In this document: positions 5,555-9,424 of the stretch, piece after piece
Position numbering within the stretch: position 1 is the stretch's first letter
Layout: every line of letters begins with the position of its first letter
Assembly (NCBI GenBank): GCA_024276775.1
Contig: JAJRWO010000143.1
Location: forward strand, 1-9,424
Reading direction: 5' to 3'
DNA length: 9,424 bases
Origin: Gammaproteobacteria bacterium
GTDB lineage: Bacteria > Pseudomonadota > Gammaproteobacteria > Tenderiales > Tenderiaceae
Translations under genes and position numbers: made by a program
The notes under the pieces: model-generated
What the model saw: only the letters and a program-made list of their open reading frames with translations
The model's database searches: none
What the model was told of the DNA's origin: nothing

Positions 5555-5586
5555 TATAATACACGTATATTATATATGACTATAAT
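5555..5586 (+). promoter_or_regulatory. AT-rich promoter region of sRNA candidate
   Basis: Three -10-like hexamers lie exactly 13 nt apart: TATAAT (5555-5560), TATTAT (5568-5573) and TATAAT (5581-5586). TTGCAA (5546-5551) is 16 nt before the second. A 20-bp palindrome with one mismatched pair, TATAATA-C-ACGT-A-TATTATA, covers 5555-5574. Use of the last hexamer would start RNA near 5593. Confidence 0.45.
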
Positions 5587-5591
5587 TTATG

Positions 5592-5715
5592 AGTGTATTT
5601 AAGGGTTTGCGCTAAGGGGTTTCCAGCCTTCTTTTCCTCTCCTCCCCCTCCTGAAAGAGGCTAGAAGCCCTTGCAAAATATTAAGACCACCCCGAAAAGG
5701 GTGGTCTTTTTGTTT
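5592..5715 (+). ncRNA. Candidate small RNA with C/U-rich loop
   Basis: No open frame fits this stretch, but it is strongly structured. A long imperfect hairpin (5614-5672) pairs AAGGG with CCCTT, TTTC with GAAG (one wobble), AGCCT with AGGCT and CTTT with AAAG: 18 pairs broken by two single-base bulges and one mismatch. Its 19-nt loop (5635-5653) is part of an uninterrupted 26-nt pyrimidine tract (5627-5652) rich in CCTCC, complementary to Shine-Dalgarno sequences. A strong terminator follows at 5683-5711, and promoter-like sequence precedes. Regulatory RNAs with exposed CCUCC loops are known in several bacteria and usually block ribosome binding on mRNAs. The 5' end is uncertain. It could instead be a truA 3' UTR product or the leader of the gene at 5811. 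Confidence 0.55.
5683..5711 (+). terminator. Strong Rho-independent terminator
   Basis: AAGACCACCC (5683-5692) pairs perfectly with GGGTGGTCTT (5699-5708) around a CGAAAA loop, followed by Ts to 5711 and GTTT. It lies 174 nt after the truA stop, which is unusually far for a truA terminator and fits the end of a separate RNA. Confidence 0.9.
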
Positions 5716-5810
5716 CCGGGTTATCTTTCTGACTAACAAAATCATGTCATCGGTACTAAACTAAGATTGAACGTGTGTAGTGCTAAGCGTGTTACGACAG
5801 GAGATATATG

Positions 5811-5987
5811 ATGAATGATGTTAATCAGGTAGAAAAAGAGCTTGTTCAGTGTGACGTGTGTTTAAAAGAAATCCCTACATCAGAATCCAAAAATACAGAG
5901 GCGAGTGACTATGTGGCCCATTTTTGTGGCTTGGATTGTCATGAAAAGTGGATGAACAAAGCCAAACAAGACCAGGTGGCTGACTAA
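5811..5987 (+). CDS. Small Cys4 protein, DUF3330-like
   Basis: A 58-residue protein (59 from the adjacent ATG at 5808) of unknown function. AGGAG at 5799-5803 is 4 nt from the first ATG and 7 nt from the second, so the second is slightly favoured. Counting from 5808, cysteines 15 and 18 (QCDVC) and 40 and 44 (FCGLDC) are arranged as CxxC and CxxxC, a likely zinc or iron site. The pattern CDVCLKEIP...EASDYVAHFCGLDCHEKW resembles the DUF3330 family, small proteins that I recall as common near mercury-resistance and other transposons; that family call is from memory. The middle is charged and the tail lysine-rich, with no signal peptide or membrane segment. A transposase remnant lies 33 nt downstream, which fits a mobile origin. 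Its own promoter is not clear. Confidence 0.75.
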   Translation: MNDVNQVEKELVQCDVCLKEIPTSESKNTEASDYVAHFCGLDCHEKWMNKAKQDQVAD

Positions 5988-6020
5988 ACTTTAATATTTT
6001 GATGGTCGACAACACCCCCT

Positions 6021-6174
6021 TGGGAGGCAGTTGAAAATTCACTGCATTGGCGATGTGATGTCGCCTGGGGATGCCAGCCGTATACGCAAAGGCAGTGCCC
6101 CTGTGGCCATCACCCGTATTCGTCACCTGTGTATGAATTTGTTTCAAAAAGAGTCTTCTTCAGATTCCAGGTGA
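6021..6174 (+). pseudogene. ISAs1-family transposase C-terminal remnant
   Basis: One frame from 6021 reads WEAVENSLHWRCDVAWG, matching the HWxVENSLHWxLDVxFxED segment that holds the last catalytic glutamate of ISAs1/H-repeat-type DDE transposases. Another frame (6070-6174, offset by one base) then reads DASRIRKGSAPVAITRIRHL followed by CMNLFQKESS and a TGA stop, the usual end of these transposases. Together they are about the last 50 residues of a roughly 370-residue enzyme, with one frameshift. No upstream transposase sequence is present, and terminal repeats were not recognised. The piece marks a decayed insertion between the Cys4 gene and nudF. Confidence 0.8.
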
Positions 6175-6273
6175 TTACCCGGGAGAATCTTCAGCTCCTT
6201 TATCAATCGCTACAGGTATAACAGTACTCCTGTGGCAATATGGATAACCGTTTAATTGTCTGCAGGATGAATA

Positions 6274-6876
6274 ATGAAATATGGTGATATTGATATTGTT
6301 AAGCAGACGACCTGCTTTCAGGGGTTTTTTCGGATTGATCAATATCGTTTACGTCACACCTTGTTTGGGGGCGGCATCAGCGAAGAAATGAGCCGTGAGT
6401 TATTTGAACGCGGCCATGCGGTGGCTATGTTGCCCTATGATCCAAGCCTTGATCAGGTGGTGTTGATTGAGCAGTTTCGCATCGGTGCACTGCATGACCC
6501 TGATGGCCCGTGGATGACTGAAATTGTGGCCGGTATGATTGCTGAGGGTGAAACCGCTGAGGCTGTTGCCTTGCGCGAATCGATTGAAGAATCGGGCTGT
6601 GAGGTCACTGATTTACAGCGAATCTGCCGCTATTACCCCAGCCCTGGGGCATGCAGTGAGACGATTGAATTATTTTGTGGCCGGGTTGATGCCAGTCATG
6701 CCGGTGGTATTCATGGTTTGGATGAAGAGCATGAAGATATACGTGTCATCAGCATTGGTTTTGAAGAGGCAATGAGCTGGGTTGAATCGGGTAGGCTGAA
6801 TTCGGCGGCAGTGATTATAGCCTTGCAGTGGTTGGCAATGAATAAAGGCCGATTGTTGCAGGATTGGCATGATTAA
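6274..6876 (+). CDS. nudF: ADP-ribose pyrophosphatase (Nudix hydrolase)
   Basis: Cytoplasmic Nudix enzyme expected to split ADP-ribose into AMP and ribose 5-phosphate, removing a reactive by-product of NAD turnover. The 200-residue protein aligns with E. coli NudF (209) throughout: FERGHAVAMLPYDP, then QVVLIEQFRIGA, and the Nudix box at 87-109 with G87, E93, R101, E102, E105, E106 and G108 in the right spacing. HGLDEEHEDIRV near 145 and NSAAVIIALQWL near the end are also shared. Small departures are S103 where a hydrophobic residue is usual and SPGACSE where E. coli has SPGGTSE. ATG 6274 has AGGA (6264-6267) 6 nt upstream. Its last 4 nt overlap the end of the convergent transporter gene. Confidence 0.9.
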   Translation: MKYGDIDIVKQTTCFQGFFRIDQYRLRHTLFGGGISEEMSRELFERGHAVAMLPYDPSLDQVVLIEQFRIGALHDPDGPWMTEIVAGMIAEGETAEAVALRESIEESGCEVTDLQRICRYYPSPGACSETIELFCGRVDASHAGGIHGLDEEHEDIRVISIGFEEAMSWVESGRLNSAAVIIALQWLAMNKGRLLQDWHD

Positions 6877-8243
6877 TGGTTATCACCATTGGGTGATGGG
6901 CGAGTGCCATCTCGGGGTGTAAATTCAGCGTTGATGGCCGCTTGTTTGCCGCGTTGTTCATTGACTGTCAGTAATAAGATCAGGCCGAGTATAAAAAACA
7001 GCAGGGTGGAAAGAATCGCCAAGCGGTGATTGCCTTGCATGAGGTAAATTATTGCGCCATAAGTCAACGGGCCGATGATGGCGGCCAGCCTGATTGCCAG
7101 GCCCCATAGGCCGAAAAATTCACCACTGCGTTGTGGTGGGGCGAATTGCCCGACCATGGCGCGGCCGGCTGACTGGCTTGCACCCAGGGCAAAACCAATC
7201 AGATTAGCCGCTAGCCAAAAGGTATTTGTTTCTATGGCGCTGTAGGCGATACCAATGGCGATAATCCAGATGACCAAGGTGATAATAAGGCTTATTTTGG
7301 AGCCGATACGATCCTGAATATAGCCAAAGACCAAGGCACCGACGGCGGCAGTGATGTTGACCACCATGATGAGTAGCAGAGTATCTTTGGTGGTGAACTG
7401 CATGACTTCTTGAGCATAGATAGCCGCCAGGACGATGACGGTATTAATGCCGGCATGATAGGTGGTCAAGGTGAGCAAAAAACGAAACAGATCCTGATGT
7501 TGGCGAGCATGTTTAATAGTGTGATGAAGGCGATTAAAACCTGTCTTTATATGCTCTTTCAGATGACGTGATTCGTTGCTGACGGCGCGTTCCTTGAGCC
7601 ACAACAAAGTTGGCAGGGCGGCCAGGGCAAAAATAGCAGCAACGATCAGATTGGTGATGGGGACAAAGTCCTGGGGTTGATATCCTTGTGCCTGAGCCCA
7701 GTCTATATAAATGATACACAGGCCAAGGGTGAGCAGGCCACCGACATAACCCATGCCCCAACCGTAGCCAGACAGGCGCCCCATTTTGTCCGGCGTGGTG
7801 AGTTCCGGCAAAAAGGCGGCAATAAAATTTTCCCCGGCGGCAAACATGACAGTGGCCAAAATCACCAGGCTCATGCCAAGTGCGACATCACCAGGGCCAA
7901 CCAGACTCAACAGTGAGGTAAAAAGCACACAGCCCAGAGTGGTGAAAATGAGAAAACGCTTTTTTGCGGCAGAGTGATCGGCAATCGCGCCGAGTATGGG
8001 AGCGCAAATCAATACCAGCCCGTTGGCGATGGCCATAGCGATTGCCCAAAGCAGAGTGGCATAGCCGTTTTGATCTGTATTGACCTCAGCGGCGACCACA
8101 CCGACAAAATAGGCGTTAAAGACTGCGGTTAACACCACGGTGGTAAAACCTGAGTTGGCAACATCGTACATGCACCAGGCGAAGCGTTCGCGCTTGCTGG
8201 CTGGCGAAAAGGCTGATTTTTTTTTTGCTGTGGGCGTGGTCAT
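6873..8243 (-). CDS. MFS transporter, UMF1 (Atg22-like) family
   Basis: Inner-membrane major facilitator protein of 456 residues with about twelve hydrophobic segments. The opening KRERFAWCMYDVANSGFTT resembles the AWxLYDxANSAF signature of the UMF1 family, related to the yeast vacuolar effluxer Atg22. A motif-A-like loop GAIADHSAAKKR follows segment 2 and its repeat GYIQDRIGSK follows segment 8. The substrate is unknown. The start ATG 8243 has no visible Shine-Dalgarno, so it may be leaderless-like or poorly translated; no better start precedes the family motif. Codons 6-9 hold a run of ten A, a possible slippage site. The tail is charged. The gene is convergent with nudF, sharing a TTAA at the stops, with no terminator between. 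Confidence 0.88.
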   Translation of the reverse strand: MTTPTAKKKSAFSPASKRERFAWCMYDVANSGFTTVVLTAVFNAYFVGVVAAEVNTDQNGYATLLWAIAMAIANGLVLICAPILGAIADHSAAKKRFLIFTTLGCVLFTSLLSLVGPGDVALGMSLVILATVMFAAGENFIAAFLPELTTPDKMGRLSGYGWGMGYVGGLLTLGLCIIYIDWAQAQGYQPQDFVPITNLIVAAIFALAALPTLLWLKERAVSNESRHLKEHIKTGFNRLHHTIKHARQHQDLFRFLLTLTTYHAGINTVIVLAAIYAQEVMQFTTKDTLLLIMVVNITAAVGALVFGYIQDRIGSKISLIITLVIWIIAIGIAYSAIETNTFWLAANLIGFALGASQSAGRAMVGQFAPPQRSGEFFGLWGLAIRLAAIIGPLTYGAIIYLMQGNHRLAILSTLLFFILGLILLLTVNEQRGKQAAINAEFTPRDGTRPSPNGDNH

Positions 8244-8359
8244 TTGGGTTTAAGAAGTCACTTCGATTGTCGATGTGTATTGCACAGGAAAAAGCTGCCT
8301 GCGATTAGAATGGGGCACAATGAAACGGAATAAATAAGGTTTATTTTGAATGTTGTTGT

Positions 8360-9424
8360 TTATTCAACGGCGTATAGGTAATTGTCAAAGCTACCAAAAT
8401 AGACAGTGCCATTATCAATAAACGGAGATGAGTAGATTCGACCATCAGTCCGGAACTTCCATTGTCGCTTGCCATGTTCAATATCCACAACGTAAAGATG
8501 TTGATCATAACTGGCAAAATAGACCCGGCCATCATTCACGGCTGGCGATGAACTGACCCAGTCATGAGTTTTGTATTTCCAAATAACCTTGCCTGTCGCA
8601 CGATCAACGGCATAAAGTTTGCTATCCTGACTGCCAAAAAAGACATGAGAGTCTGTTACCGCAGGGGATGAGGAGACTGCGGCGAGGGCAGAAGCCTTCC
8701 ATCTTTCCTCACCGTTTTTTATATTAACCGCATACAGATTGCCATCTTCACTACCAAAATAAACACTGTTACGGTGCACGGCAGGTGATGAAAATATTGC
8801 ACCATTCGTTTTAAATCGCCATTTTTCCAAACCTGTTTTAGCATCAACGGCATAAAGATAACCATCATGGCTGCCAAAATAAACGATACCATAGTGAAAT
8901 ACAGGGGATGAATAAATGCTTCCACCCGCCTTAAAACGCCAACTTTCGGTAACCGAATTGGCGTTAATGGCATAAAGGTAAGTATCTGTGCTGGCAATGA
9001 ATAATGTACCCTGATGATAAGTCACTGCGCTATAGATTGGACCACTGGTTGCATAGCGCCAAATTTCGTCACCGCTGTCTTTGTTTAACGCGTAGAGATT
9101 GCCATCATCACTGCCGATATAGAGAATATCGGCAAAAATAGCTGGGCTGGCAGTCACTTTGCTGGCCGTTTTAAAGTGCCACTTTTTCTGGCCTGTGGCA
9201 GTGTCAATCGCATAGACGTTGCCGTCGTGGCTACCAACATAGGCTGTGCCATTAACAACGATAGGTGAAGAGTTGATCGCTTGATCGGTTTTGAACTTCC
9301 ATTTGAGTTGGTTTAATTTGGGCACACCTTTGGTCTCAAAAATACCACGGTGATGATTGTCACCACGAAAGGTGGTCGACTTGATTGGCGCGCTACCACA
9401 ACCAAGCAACGAAATGCTGATGCC
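8360..9424 (-). CDS. PQQ-like beta-propeller lipoprotein, 5' partial
   Basis: The gene runs off the right edge of the window. A TTG at 9409 is not a credible start: the frame stays open to 9424 and adds GISIS before LLGCGS, giving the end of a lipoprotein signal peptide with lipobox L-L-G-C. With G after the cysteine, outer-membrane sorting is likely. The rest is eight repeats of exactly 40 residues, each W-x-F-K-T...SSP...VYFGS-x-DGNLYAVD-x-TG, as in PQQ_2/BamB-type eight-bladed propellers. No insertions or heme motif typical of quinoprotein dehydrogenases are seen, so a binding or scaffold role outside the cytoplasmic membrane is more likely than an enzyme; this is inference. The C-terminus closes with LYAVE and stop TAA 8362-8360. 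No clear terminator follows. Confidence 0.85.
   Translation of the reverse strand, partial: GISISLLGCGSAPIKSTTFRGDNHHRGIFETKGVPKLNQLKWKFKTDQAINSSPIVVNGTAYVGSHDGNVYAIDTATGQKKWHFKTASKVTASPAIFADILYIGSDDGNLYALNKDSGDEIWRYATSGPIYSAVTYHQGTLFIASTDTYLYAINANSVTESWRFKAGGSIYSSPVFHYGIVYFGSHDGYLYAVDAKTGLEKWRFKTNGAIFSSPAVHRNSVYFGSEDGNLYAVNIKNGEERWKASALAAVSSSPAVTDSHVFFGSQDSKLYAVDRATGKVIWKYKTHDWVSSSPAVNDGRVYFASYDQHLYVVDIEHGKRQWKFRTDGRIYSSPFIDNGTVYFGSFDNYLYAVE
8391..9240 (-). repeat. Eight 120-bp in-frame propeller repeats
   Basis: The codons for YFGS/YIGS and its relatives (plus-strand ctaccaaaat and variants) recur at 8391, 8511, 8631, 8751, 8871, 8991, 9111 and 9231, exactly every 120 bp with no insertion or deletion. 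These are the blades of the lipoprotein propeller, not a CRISPR or intergenic array. Confidence 0.9.

Noticed and set aside
8391..9240. Evenly spaced repeats as a CRISPR-like or satellite array
   Set aside because: The period of 120 bp is in frame with a continuous coding region, and the repeats are protein blades.
9407..9409. TTG as the start of the propeller gene
   Set aside because: The frame is open to the window edge and encodes a lipoprotein signal tail with the lipobox across this codon, so the true start lies outside.

Overview
The window reads as chromosomal DNA of a gammaproteobacterium of moderate GC content. The best support is the cluster sodB / grxD / rnt / pyrC at the left. 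In E. coli sodB, grxD and rnt lie close together; in Pseudomonas pyrC and rnt are adjacent and grxD is nearby. The protein sequences are close to those of both groups. The lineage below class level is not fixed; an aquatic Cellvibrionales-like or Pseudomonas-related bacterium is a guess.

Left third (1-3240). sodB (Fe superoxide dismutase, minus) and grxD (CGFS monothiol glutaredoxin, plus) diverge from a 354-bp region holding promoter-like elements, an imperfect palindrome on the sodB side and an IscR-like site on the grxD side. grxD ends in a Rho-independent terminator. Between it and the convergent pyrC-rnt operon lies a previously uncalled remnant of a sensor histidine kinase: the G2 ATP-binding box followed by a frameshifted C-terminus. 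pyrC starts with TTG and has a short leader whose layout resembles the enterobacterial pyrC start-site switch.

Middle (3240-5510). Two tandem paralogous genes encode small exported four-cysteine proteins with a DUF1566/Lcl-C-like domain. They are driven by a good sigma70 promoter that is back-to-back with that of pyrC, and they end at a strong hairpin terminator. truA follows with a GTG start, away from the asd-fimV-truA-trpF-accD neighbourhood common in related genera.

Right half (5510-9424). Downstream of truA is a strong small-RNA candidate: AT-rich promoter-like sequence, a long imperfect hairpin with a pure C/U anti-Shine-Dalgarno-like loop, and a 10-bp terminator. Next comes a 59-codon Cys4 protein (DUF3330-like), then the frameshifted 3' end of an ISAs1-type transposase, marking an old insertion. 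nudF (ADP-ribose pyrophosphatase) converges on and overlaps by 4 nt a UMF1-type major facilitator transporter gene. The window closes with the 5'-truncated gene of a lipoprotein made of eight exactly 40-residue PQQ-like beta-propeller repeats.

Most genes are housekeeping (oxidative stress and Fe-S supply, pyrimidine synthesis, tRNA/RNA maturation, nucleotide clean-up). The less ordinary material is the sRNA candidate, the two gene remnants, the DUF1566 pair, the small Cys4 protein and the regular propeller.
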